Position numbers and translations under genes: made by a program. The notes under the pieces are model-generated. The model had not been told where the DNA came from. It did not search any database and saw only the letters and a list, made by a program, of their open reading frames with translations. A DNA stretch of 8,197 nucleotides from contig JALWSI010000047.1 of the NCBI GenBank assembly GCA_027080315.1, forward strand, positions 1 through 8,197. Reading direction: 5' to 3'. Below are positions 1 through 5,722 of this stretch, piece after piece; the stretch's first letter is position 1, and each line of letters opens with the position of its first letter. Source of the DNA: a bacterium (lineage in GTDB: Bacteria > Thermosulfidibacterota > Thermosulfidibacteria > Thermosulfidibacterales > JALWSI01).

Positions 1-2
1 AT

Positions 3-248
3 CTAAGAGAGGCCCTGAGCATCCTTGATAAGATAGCCGAAGGCACGGAGATTCTGGGCAGAGATGTTGATGAGATAGTTAAGATCAGCGACCTTCTTGA
101 TAGTGTCTCTGAAAACCAGGAGCTTTTGGCTCACGACATAAAAGGGCTTTACGGTATCTCAATGGCTCTCACAATGGCCTATAACCTTCAAAGCGTATCA
201 AGCAAAAAACTGGCAAGCATTCTTATGAAGCTTAGCGTGGAGAGTTAA
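3..248 (+). CDS. 3' end of an unrecognised gene (partial, start outside window)
   Basis: The frame is open from the left edge to a TAA and encodes the last 81 residues of a protein. The tail is rich in Leu, Ser, Asp and Lys and looks mostly alpha-helical. It has a run of acidic and hydrophobic residues ([22 protein letters not shown]) followed by [15 protein letters not shown] near the end. No cysteine motif, membrane segment or catalytic signature is visible, and I do not recognise the family. The stop lies 17 nt before the next start codon on the same strand, so it is probably the preceding member of the same operon. A real gene is favoured because the frame is open throughout, its codons resemble those of its neighbours, and the spacing is operon-like. 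The 5' part is missing, so no function is offered. Confidence 0.6.
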   Translation, partial: LREALSILDKIAEGTEILGRDVDEIVKISDLLDSVSENQELLAHDIKGLYGISMALTMAYNLQSVSSKKLASILMKLSVES

Positions 249-265
249 CAAGCGGGTTTTCGCAA

Positions 266-901
266 TTGAGGGTGAACCCCTTTGAGTTGAAGGCAGCGGA
301 ATACGATGCCTGGTTTGATAGTAACTTAGAGATCTACAAGGCGGAATTGCAGGCGGTTAGGGTTCACCTTGATAACACCTTTTATTCTTCTCACAGCTTG
401 GAGGTGGGGGCAGGAAGCGGCAGGTTTGGAGGTGAGTTGGGGATAGGGATTGGACTTGATCCATCCCAGGCTATGCTGAGACTTGCAGAAAGAAGAGGCG
501 TTATTCCGGTTGTGGGAATAGGTGAAAGCCTGCCCTTTCGCGATAAGGTCTTCTCTTTAGCGCTGACGGTTACCACCCTTGCCTTCTGCTGTGAGCCTTT
601 TCTTTTTCTCAAAGAGATGTTCAGAGTGCTTCGCAGAGGGGGCAAAGCAGTGATTGCCGCAATAGATAGGGGTTCTCCTTTAGGCCGGTGGTATGAGTCA
701 AAAAAGGAGAAGAGCCATTTTTACAGACATGCAAGGTTTCTTTGTGCCCATGAGATTGTGGACATGGTGAAAGATGCAGGATTCTCAAACCTATCCTTCT
801 CTCAGACCCTGTTTGGAAGGTCCCTCGGTGAGGCATCCTTGGAGGTTAAGAGGGGATTTGGCCAGGGGGGCTTCGTTGTTGTTAGCGGAGTGAAGGCTTG
901 A
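266..901 (+). CDS. Class I SAM-dependent methyltransferase, substrate unknown
   Basis: This 211-residue protein has the Rossmann-fold methyltransferase pattern. Motif I is LEVGAGSGRF (residues 45-54), which binds S-adenosylmethionine. It is followed by GLDPS with Asp65, the acidic residue expected to hold the ribose. GESLPF (motif III region) and a later LRRGGKAVIA strand-turn resemble the post-III motif of the Methyltransf_11 family. The N-terminal AAEYDAWFDSN is also common in this family. The start is uncertain: TTG at 266 is the first usable codon after an in-frame stop at 233, and GTG at 272 is the alternative. Neither has a good Shine-Dalgarno sequence, so translation may be coupled to the preceding gene. 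Its stop overlaps the start of mqnB by 3 nt. That coupling makes a role in quinone metabolism conceivable, but nothing in the sequence identifies the substrate. Confidence 0.85.
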   Translation: MRVNPFELKAAEYDAWFDSNLEIYKAELQAVRVHLDNTFYSSHSLEVGAGSGRFGGELGIGIGLDPSQAMLRLAERRGVIPVVGIGESLPFRDKVFSLALTVTTLAFCCEPFLFLKEMFRVLRRGGKAVIAAIDRGSPLGRWYESKKEKSHFYRHARFLCAHEIVDMVKDAGFSNLSFSQTLFGRSLGEASLEVKRGFGQGGFVVVSGVKA

Positions 902-1611
902 ATCTGCCTATAGGTTTGGTGGCGGCTATTCCTTTAGAGTTGGAGAAGATTGTATCACTTCTGGAGGATTCACGTCCGGCTTTTAACAAAGGTAAGCTAT
1001 CTATCTTGAAAGGTTATCTTTTTGATGTGCCGGTTTATGTGGCTATCTCTGGAGTAGGTAAGACCAACGCCGGGGTGGCATCGACTTTGTTGCTTGAGCT
1101 TTTTAAGGTTAAGCACCTTGTTAGCCTGGGTATAGCTGGTGCTTATCCTGGTTCTGGATTATCCCCTGGGGATGTGGCTGTGGCTACCTCTGAGACCTAT
1201 GGAGATGAGGGATGCCTTTCTCAGGATGGGTGGCTTGACATGAAGGCCTTGGGACATCACTTGGCGGGGGGGAATAAAGGGAGATTTTACAACACACTTC
1301 CCCTTTGGGCACCCAAGGTGAATCTATGGCCTAAGGGCCCTTTCTTGACCCTATCAACGGTGACTGGTACCAGAGAGGCTTCAGAAGCGTTGATGGGCCG
1401 TTTCCCTGAAGCCATTTGCGAGACGATGGAGGGAGCAGCCGTTGCCCATGTGGCGGCCATGTGGGGTGTGCCGTGTAGCGAGGTTAGGGGGATCAGCAAC
1501 ATGGTGGGTCCCAGAGATAGAGACTCGTGGGTTGTGAATGAGGCTGCAGAAGCGGCTCAAGAGGCTGTGTTGAAACTTATTGAGAGCAGGATGCTGTGGA
1601 AGGAGGAGTGA
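898..1611 (+). CDS. mqnB: Futalosine hydrolase (menaquinone biosynthesis)
   Basis: This 237-residue nucleoside hydrolase of the MTAN/PNP superfamily would cleave futalosine to hypoxanthine and dehypoxanthinyl futalosine in the cytoplasm. That is a step of the chorismate-to-menaquinone futalosine pathway. Glu14 in AAIPLELE aligns by eye with catalytic Glu12 of E. coli MTA/SAH nucleosidase. GVGKTNAG (about 53-60) and GIAGAYPGSGLSPGDV match the phosphate/ribose-site loops. METMEG-like TMEGAAVAHV places Met177-Glu178 at the ribose site. RGISN-MVGPRDRDSW carries Asn201 where MTA/SAH nucleosidases have Asp. From memory, Asn and the following GPRDR..W are characteristic of futalosine hydrolases, and this favours MqnB over MTAN. 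The TTG start overlaps the previous stop (TTGA) and has GGAG at 887-890, 7 nt upstream. No other mqn gene is in the window, though menG lies downstream in the same run. Confidence 0.87.
   Translation: MNLPIGLVAAIPLELEKIVSLLEDSRPAFNKGKLSILKGYLFDVPVYVAISGVGKTNAGVASTLLLELFKVKHLVSLGIAGAYPGSGLSPGDVAVATSETYGDEGCLSQDGWLDMKALGHHLAGGNKGRFYNTLPLWAPKVNLWPKGPFLTLSTVTGTREASEALMGRFPEAICETMEGAAVAHVAAMWGVPCSEVRGISNMVGPRDRDSWVVNEAAEAAQEAVLKLIESRMLWKEE
1600..1606 (+). promoter_or_regulatory. Strong Shine-Dalgarno that fixes the NifU-like start
   Basis: AAGGAGG lies inside the last codons of mqnB, 9 nt before ATG at 1616. It settles the start of the NifU-like gene at 1616 rather than at the earlier in-frame ATG-type codon at 1580, which falls inside mqnB and has no such site. 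Confidence 0.85.
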
Positions 1612-1615
1612 TTTA

Positions 1616-1840
1616 ATGGATCTGAAAGAGGCTGTGCAGGAAGCTATTGATCAGGTTAGACCTGCCCTACAGGCTGATGGAGGCGATGTGGAACTGGTTG
1701 AGGTTGACGGGGATGTGGTTAAAGTGCGTCTTACAGGTGCTTGTGGTTCCTGTCCCTTTGCTCAGATGACCCTCAAGGCGGGTATAGAGGCAGTGATCAA
1801 GAGAATGGTTCCTGAGGTGAGTTCTGTAGAGGCTGTCTAA
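1616..1840 (+). CDS. NifU-like C-terminal domain protein (Fe-S cluster scaffold/carrier)
   Basis: This 74-residue protein consists only of the NifU C-terminal domain (the NFU family). The pattern RPALQADGGDVELVEVDGD then VKVRLTGACGSCPFAQMTLK is almost the family consensus. Cys43 and Cys46 form the CxxC pair that binds a [4Fe-4S] cluster, typically bridging two monomers. Such proteins carry and deliver clusters to apo-enzymes in the cytoplasm. There is no IscU-like N-terminal scaffold and no central ferredoxin-like domain, so it is a free-standing Nfu, not full-length nitrogenase NifU; its size is normal for that type. It begins 4 nt after mqnB stops and ends 15 nt before the permease gene. 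The radical SAM protein encoded downstream needs [4Fe-4S] clusters and is a possible client, by inference only. Confidence 0.9.
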   Translation: MDLKEAVQEAIDQVRPALQADGGDVELVEVDGDVVKVRLTGACGSCPFAQMTLKAGIEAVIKRMVPEVSSVEAV

Positions 1841-1855
1841 GTTTGAGGGAGGGCG

Positions 1856-2683
1856 ATGTTAGGTCGCCTTAAAGGAAATCCCATGGCCGTTGCAGGGGGA
1901 GCCATGGTTCTCTTCATGCTGGTTGTCTCCATTCTGGCTCCCGTGATCGCCCCTTACAATCCATACACAATTGATCCCAATGCGGTTCTTCAGCCCCCTT
2001 CTCTTCATCACCTGCTGGGTACAGATCATCTGGGAAGAGATCTGCTCTCTCGTATGATTTACGGGGCCCAGGTCTCACTGAAAGTGGGTTTTGTCTCAGT
2101 GGGAATCGCCACTGTTGTGGGTTGTGTGATAGGGGCTGTAGCCGGGTTCTATGGAGGGTGGGTTGATGCCGTTCTTATGAGACTGGTTGACATAATGCTC
2201 TGTTTCCCCACCTTCTTTCTGGTGTTGGCGGTGCTTGCCGTGGTTGAGCCCAGCATATGGAACATAATGGCGGTGATAGGGGTTACCTCGTGGATGGGAA
2301 TAGCCAGACTGGTGAGGGCAGAGTTCCTCTCTTTAAAAGAGAGGGAGTTTGTTATGGCTGCAAAGGTGTTGGGGATACCCCCTCGTAGGATCATATTTAG
2401 GCACATGCTACCCAATGCAATGGCCCCTGTGTTGGTGGCTGCAACCTTGGGTGTTGCAGGTGCTATTTTAACCGAGTCTGCCTTGAGCTTTCTCGGAATA
2501 GGGGTTCAACCTCCCACTCCAAGTTGGGGCAGCATACTGGCTGTGGGCAAAGATTATATCCAGGTGGCCTGGTGGTTGTCGGTCTTTCCGGGGTTTGCTA
2601 TCTTGGTGGCTGTGCTGGGGTATAACCTGTTGGGAGAAGGCATACGAGATGCTTTGGATCCCAAACTGAAGGGAGAGGGCTAA
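1856..2683 (+). CDS. ABC transporter permease, DppC/OppC type (peptide/nickel family)
   Basis: This 275-residue inner-membrane protein has about six membrane segments (roughly residues 11-34, 74-101, 106-130, 134-153, 190-216 and 240-264). It shows the hallmarks of the second permease of dipeptide/oligopeptide/nickel importers. The N-terminal OppC_N segment contains LLGTDHLGRDLLSRMIYGA. The cytoplasmic EAA loop begins near Glu164 (EFVMAAKVLG) and runs to RHMLPN, where it docks the ATPase. ESALSFLGIGVQPPTPSWG and the C-terminal GEGIRDALDPKL are near-invariant in the family. Length is normal and no damage is seen. A GA-rich ribosome site (GGGAGGG, 1847-1853) sits close to the ATG. What is odd is the context: no partner DppB-type permease, ATPase or binding protein is next to it, although these transporters need all of them. 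The substrate (peptide, nickel or other) cannot be told from this subunit. Confidence 0.92.
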   Translation: MLGRLKGNPMAVAGGAMVLFMLVVSILAPVIAPYNPYTIDPNAVLQPPSLHHLLGTDHLGRDLLSRMIYGAQVSLKVGFVSVGIATVVGCVIGAVAGFYGGWVDAVLMRLVDIMLCFPTFFLVLAVLAVVEPSIWNIMAVIGVTSWMGIARLVRAEFLSLKEREFVMAAKVLGIPPRRIIFRHMLPNAMAPVLVAATLGVAGAILTESALSFLGIGVQPPTPSWGSILAVGKDYIQVAWWLSVFPGFAILVAVLGYNLLGEGIRDALDPKLKGEG

Positions 2684-3499
2684 ATGAGAAGAAGAGGTTT
2701 AGGTTTTAGGCTTTTGGGAGCGGTATGTGCCTTATTGCTGGGTGTTAGCTTGGTATCGTGCTCTTCTACCCTTACAAAGAAGGAAGAGGAGGCTGCCAAG
2801 GCCCGCTCTGAAGAGGAGGCCATGAAGAAAGAGGCCCAGCTTCACTATAAGGTGGGTGTTTCATATCTCACCGATGGCAAGTGCAAAGATGCCCTTATTG
2901 AGCTTTTGAAGGCGGAGGATATCGGGATGCCCTCTCCCGAGATCTACAATGCCATTGGTCTTGCATACTTCTGTTTGGGTGAGGGCAAAAAGGCTAAAGA
3001 TGCCTACAACATGGCCATTGCCTTAAGGCCAGACTACTCTGATGCCCACACCAACCTCTCTGCCCTTTACCTTGCCGAGGGAGAGTGGATGAAGGCCATA
3101 GAGGAGAGCGACGCGGCTTTGCGCAATCGCTTCTATCTCAATCCCGAAAGGGCTTACAACAACAAGGCCTATGCATTGGAGATGCTTGGCAAAGATAAAG
3201 AGGCTTTAGAAAACTACAACAAGGCCATTCGTTACAACCCTAAGTTCACCAGGGCCTATGAGAATCTTATAGCCTTTTTCCTTAAGAAAGATAAAATCAG
3301 GGATGCCAAAGAGGTGCTTGATAACGCAGAGGCTGCGGGGCTATCCTCGGCTGGGCTTACCTATTTCAAAGCCTCTCTTGCAATGATCTATGGCAATAGA
3401 AAAAAGGGCCTTAAGTTATTCAGAGAGGTTATCAAGAGATATCCTAATACCCCTTGGGCCAGAAAGGCCGCCACCTACCTATCCACCCTGGGAAAGTGA
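2684..3499 (+). CDS. TPR-repeat lipoprotein, PilW/PilF (type IV pilus pilotin)-like
   Basis: This 271-residue exported lipoprotein begins MRRRGLGFRLLG, followed by a hydrophobic stretch and the lipobox LVSC. Signal peptidase II would cleave before Cys26, which would be lipidated. A short highly charged Lys/Glu segment (about 31-50) leads into about six tetratricopeptide repeats of about 34 residues, from residue 51 to near 256. Clear repeats include YNAIGLAYFCLGEGKKAKDA and YNNKAYALEMLGKDKEALEN. The architecture matches PilW/PilF/Tgl proteins, which help the PilQ secretin assemble in the outer membrane. The same architecture also occurs in generic TPR lipoproteins, and no pilus gene is nearby, so the pilus role is tentative. 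The residue after Cys26 is Ser, not Asp, which favours outer-membrane sorting by the enterobacterial rule. The ATG directly abuts the permease stop, with GGGAGAGGG upstream. The stop overlaps the next start (GTGA). Confidence 0.85.
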   Translation: MRRRGLGFRLLGAVCALLLGVSLVSCSSTLTKKEEEAAKARSEEEAMKKEAQLHYKVGVSYLTDGKCKDALIELLKAEDIGMPSPEIYNAIGLAYFCLGEGKKAKDAYNMAIALRPDYSDAHTNLSALYLAEGEWMKAIEESDAALRNRFYLNPERAYNNKAYALEMLGKDKEALENYNKAIRYNPKFTRAYENLIAFFLKKDKIRDAKEVLDNAEAAGLSSAGLTYFKASLAMIYGNRKKGLKLFREVIKRYPNTPWARKAATYLSTLGK

Positions 3500-4392
3500 G
3501 ATTAGAACCACTCTATCTTAGCAATCTCTCTCTCTTGAAAGAGACCTATGAGAGATTCTACCAGAGGCTCTCTTCTTGCGATCTCTGTCCCCGTGAGTGC
3601 GGTGTGGATCGCAGAAGTGGGGAGAGGGGATTTTGTGGTGCTTCTTTAGAAGTTGTGGTTGATACCGTTACCCCACATTTTGGTGAGGAGGCTCCGCTTG
3701 TAGGATACGGCGGTTCTGGCACCATCTTCTTCTCGCATTGCAGCCTTAAGTGTGTCTTTTGTCAGAACTACTCCATAAGCCATCTGGGTGAGGGGGAGGT
3801 GTGGAGCCCCCACGAGGTGTGTCATGCCATGCTTTGGCTTCAGGATAGAGGTTGCCACAACATCAATCTGGTGACCCCTACCCACTACCTCCCTCAGATA
3901 CTAAAGGCACTTTACATGGCTGCTGAAAGGGGGCTTTTTCTTCCTGTGGTGTACAACTGCGGGGGCTATGAGCCCCTGTGGGTGATTAAGGGCTTGGATG
4001 GGTTGGTGGACATCTACATGCCCGACTTCAAGATGAAGGATCCAGAGCTGTCAAAGGAGCTTTTAAGTGCATCTGACTACTTCCCGATAGCTCTCGCGGC
4101 GATAAAGGAGATGGCTCGTCAGGTGGGAAACTCCTTAGAGGTTGAAGGGATAGTGGCCCAGAAAGGGTTGCTGATAAGGCACCTGGTTATGCCTGGCATG
4201 GCGGAGGATGGATGTGAGGTGATGGATGCCATTGCTGAAGAGATTGGAGAGGGAAGTACGGTGAATGTTATGGCTCAGTACAGGCCACTGTACAGGGCTA
4301 AAGAGTTTCCCTTGATAGCCCGTAGGCCATCCCTTGAAGAGGTGAATAGGGTGAGAAGGCATGCCCAGAGACTCGGGCTTTCCTTGATTTAA
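3496..4392 (+). CDS. Radical SAM protein of the PflX family (pyruvate formate-lyase activase-like)
   Basis: This 298-residue cytoplasmic protein has the radical SAM cluster motif CSLKCVFC (Cys82, Cys86, Cys89; CxxxCxxC), which holds a [4Fe-4S] cluster and cleaves SAM. Ahead of it is a second cysteine set, Cys28, Cys31, Cys35 and Cys47 (CDLCPRECGV ... RGFCG), typical of the PflX/COG1313 group and possibly another metal site. VGYGGSGTIFFSHCSLKC and NLVTPTHYLPQI are strongly conserved in that group. Its members are often annotated as pyruvate formate-lyase activating enzymes, but the substrate is generally not established and no glycyl-radical enzyme is in this window. GTG at 3496 is chosen because it overlaps the preceding TGA by 3 bases, the start expected of a coupled pair, and leaves about 27 residues before the first cysteine. 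An upstream TTG at 3454 would extend 45 nt into the TPR gene. The stop lies 8 nt before menG. Confidence 0.86.
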   Translation: MRLEPLYLSNLSLLKETYERFYQRLSSCDLCPRECGVDRRSGERGFCGASLEVVVDTVTPHFGEEAPLVGYGGSGTIFFSHCSLKCVFCQNYSISHLGEGEVWSPHEVCHAMLWLQDRGCHNINLVTPTHYLPQILKALYMAAERGLFLPVVYNCGGYEPLWVIKGLDGLVDIYMPDFKMKDPELSKELLSASDYFPIALAAIKEMARQVGNSLEVEGIVAQKGLLIRHLVMPGMAEDGCEVMDAIAEEIGEGSTVNVMAQYRPLYRAKEFPLIARRPSLEEVNRVRRHAQRLGLSLI

Positions 4393-4396
4393 GGAG
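4391..4396 (+). promoter_or_regulatory. Shine-Dalgarno bearing on the menG start choice
   Basis: AAGGAG overlaps the PflX-like stop codon. It is 4 nt from GTG at 4401 and 7 nt from TTG at 4404. The second spacing is closer to the optimum, so TTG 4404 may be the true start. The difference is one residue. Confidence 0.6.
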
Positions 4397-4400
4397 AAGG

Positions 4401-5126
4401 GTGTTGAGAGAGAATAATCAATTGACCCCCCAGGACCAGAAAGGGGTATGGAGGATGTTCAACTCCATTGCTCCCTATTATGACTTTCTTAATCACCTGT
4501 TGAGCTTAAACATAGACCGCTACTGGCGTAGGTTTGCCGTTGATCTTCTGCTGGCGCATTCTCAAGAAAGGGGGATCTTTCTTGATCTTGCCTCGGGAAC
4601 CGGAGATGTGGGACTCACCATACTGAGCCGTAGTGATGCCAAGGTTGTAGGGGTGGATCCTGCAACGAAGATGCTGGCCATATTCAAGAAGAAGGCAGAG
4701 AAGAAGGGGCTTGAAGAGAGGGTCTTTGAAGTGGTGGGTGATGGACTCTCGTTGCCCTTGTCAGACTCTTCTGTTGATGGCGCCTTGATCGCCTTTGGTA
4801 TCAGAAACATACCAGATAGGGCATCTGCCTTGAAGGAGATGGAGAGGGTTGTAAGGCCCAATGGGGCTGTGGTGGTACTTGAGTTTTCTAAGCCTGAGGG
4901 TTTTTTTGGACTGGTGTACGACCTTTACTTTCACAGGATCCTCCCCTTCTTAGGGAGGCTTATCTCAAAGGACCCGAGTGCTTACTCGTATTTACCCAAG
5001 ACGGTTGAGGAATTTCCACCTCCACCTGCATTTGCTCATCTTATGGAGCAGGTTGGCTTCTTAAAGGTTAGGTACTGGCGCTTGACACAAGGAATTGTTA
5101 CCTGCTATTTAGGAATCGTTTCTTGA
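4401..5126 (+). CDS. ubiE: Demethylmenaquinone C-methyltransferase (MenG/UbiE)
   Basis: This 241-residue SAM methyltransferase would add the ring methyl group of menaquinone, the last step of the pathway, on the cytoplasmic face of the membrane. Both UbiE/COQ5 signatures are visible. The first is APYYDFLNHLLSLNIDRYWR (residues 24-43), and the second is RNIPDRASALKEMERVVRPN with VVVLEFSKPEG after it. Motif I is LDLASGTGDVG (61 onward, Asp62), and Asp86 in GVDPATKML would bind the ribose. The length is typical. The start is GTG 4401 or TTG 4404. The pathway link to mqnB in the same gene run supports a menaquinone rather than ubiquinone role, because mqnB belongs only to menaquinone synthesis. 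It is the last gene of the packed block, and I saw no terminator hairpin after it, so transcription may continue into the cytochrome gene. Confidence 0.9.
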   Translation: MLRENNQLTPQDQKGVWRMFNSIAPYYDFLNHLLSLNIDRYWRRFAVDLLLAHSQERGIFLDLASGTGDVGLTILSRSDAKVVGVDPATKMLAIFKKKAEKKGLEERVFEVVGDGLSLPLSDSSVDGALIAFGIRNIPDRASALKEMERVVRPNGAVVVLEFSKPEGFFGLVYDLYFHRILPFLGRLISKDPSAYSYLPKTVEEFPPPPAFAHLMEQVGFLKVRYWRLTQGIVTCYLGIVS

Positions 5127-5150
5127 TTTATAACCTTGATCGTCTATAAT
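5123..5150 (+). promoter_or_regulatory. Sigma70-like promoter candidate
   Basis: TTGATT (5123-5128, 4 of 6 to TTGACA) is separated by 16 nt from a perfect TATAAT (5145-5150). The -35 element overlaps the menG stop codon. Transcription would start near 5157 and give a leader of about 90 nt ahead of the cytochrome gene. A second TTGACA at 5161-5166 has no convincing -10 partner. The call rests on sequence match only. Confidence 0.45.
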
Positions 5151-5179
5151 GAGACTGAAGTTGACAATGTGAGAATTGA

Positions 5180-5194
5180 GGCTTAGTTATTGCT
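5180..5194 (+). promoter_or_regulatory. Sigma54 (RpoN) -24/-12 promoter candidate
   Basis: The sequence GGCTTAGTTATTGCT has GG and GC exactly 10 nt apart, the defining spacing of sigma54 promoters. GGC matches the -24 element and TTGCT matches the -12 element of the consensus TGGCACG-N4-TTGCW. The ACG part of the -24 element is not matched. Transcription would start near 5205, leaving a leader of about 45 nt that contains the ribosome site of the cytochrome gene. Cytochrome and motility genes are under RpoN control in some related anaerobes, which makes this plausible. No activator-binding site was identified. Confidence 0.42.
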
Positions 5195-5232
5195 AATTAA
5201 AGATGGTAGTTGATAAAAATCGAAAATCCCGA

Positions 5233-5240
5233 AAGGAGGA
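5233..5240 (+). promoter_or_regulatory. Strong ribosome binding site for a TTG-start gene
   Basis: AAGGAGGA lies 9 nt before TTG 5250. The strong match supports TTG as the start. The encoded signal peptide then begins MKDLIRV, with its basic residues in the right place. Confidence 0.85.
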
Positions 5241-5249
5241 TTTATAACA

Positions 5250-5711
5250 TTGAAGGATTTAATAAGAGTATCGTTGGTGATTGGGTTGGGAGTTCTTCTT
5301 CTTGCTGTGAACCCTGCTGCCGCAAAGAAGAGATACGTTGGCTCAAAGGCGTGCCAGGAGTGTCACGAAGAGGAGTATAACAACTTCTTCAAGTACGCAA
5401 AGAAGGCCCATTCTTACGAAAGCGTAGAGAAGATGAAGAAGGATCTCAGCGAAGAGGAGTTTGAAAGGTGTTTGAAGTGTCACACCACGGGTTATGGGGA
5501 GCCAGGGGGGTTTAAGTCTGTTGAGGAGACCCCTCAGCTTAAAGAGGCTGGCTGCGAGGTGTGTCACGGACCAGGGAGCAAGCATTGTGAGTCTGAGGAT
5601 CCTGAGGACATTAAAGGTAAACTAAATTTTCATGAGTGCGAGCGGTGTCACACGAGAGCTATCAGAGAAGAGTTTGATTTTAAACCCTTGATTCACGGGG
5701 GAGCCCATTAA
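5250..5711 (+). CDS. Periplasmic tetraheme c-type cytochrome, c554-like family
   Basis: This 153-residue secreted protein has a Sec signal peptide (hydrophobic core about 7-20, cleavage likely after Ala25 in NPAAA-KK). It has four CxxCH heme c attachment motifs: CQECH (35-39), CLKCH (74-78), CEVCH (102-106) and CERCH (130-134). HGPGSKH after the third motif and KKAHSYES after the first resemble the cytochrome c554-type multiheme fold, where extra histidines serve as distal heme ligands. The last residues, KPLIHGGAH, supply two more. It would be matured in the periplasm by the cytochrome c assembly machinery and act as an electron carrier or redox reporter; no catalytic site is evident. It lies 11 nt upstream of a chemoreceptor with its own CxxCH motif and probably shares its transcript. 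This pairing suggests a shared redox-sensing role, by inference. Confidence 0.92.
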   Translation: MKDLIRVSLVIGLGVLLLAVNPAAAKKRYVGSKACQECHEEEYNNFFKYAKKAHSYESVEKMKKDLSEEEFERCLKCHTTGYGEPGGFKSVEETPQLKEAGCEVCHGPGSKHCESEDPEDIKGKLNFHECERCHTRAIREEFDFKPLIHGGAH

Positions 5712-5722
5712 AGGAGGGGAGT

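Noticed and set aside
898-1611. 5'-methylthioadenosine/S-adenosylhomocysteine nucleosidase (MTAN) instead of futalosine hydrolase
   Set aside because: The catalytic-region ISD of MTAN is replaced by ISN followed by VGPRDRDSW, and the loop AGAYPGSGLSPGDV is of the futalosine hydrolase type. A profile comparison would settle it.
1580-1615. Earlier in-frame start for the NifU-like protein
   Set aside because: The extra residues (MRAGCCGRRSDL) lie inside mqnB and have no ribosome site; ATG 1616 has AAGGAGG 9 nt upstream and starts exactly where the family consensus begins.
1616-1840. Nitrogen fixation gene nifU
   Set aside because: Only the C-terminal CxxC domain is present; the scaffold and ferredoxin-like domains of NifU are absent and no nif gene is nearby.
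3454-3495. Upstream TTG start for the PflX-like protein
   Set aside because: It adds 14 residues encoded within the TPR gene (GQKGRHLPIHPGK) that do not look like the family N-terminus, and GTG 3496 fits the usual stop-start overlap.
3496-4392. Futalosine-pathway radical SAM enzyme (MqnE or MqnC)
   Set aside because: The N-terminal CxxCxxxC set and the GSGTIFFSHCSLKC stretch belong to the PflX/COG1313 group, and the length is shorter than usual for MqnE or MqnC.
5198-5226. Possible sigma28 (flagellar) promoter, TAAAG and ATCGAAAA
   Set aside because: The spacing is 2 nt too long, the -10 element matches only partly, and the start site would fall on the ribosome binding site.
5127-5249. Riboswitch or attenuator in the gap before the cytochrome gene
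   Set aside because: No stable stem-loop or known aptamer core could be seen; only the small dyad CAAT-N6-ATTG at 5165-5178 was noticed, too short to call.
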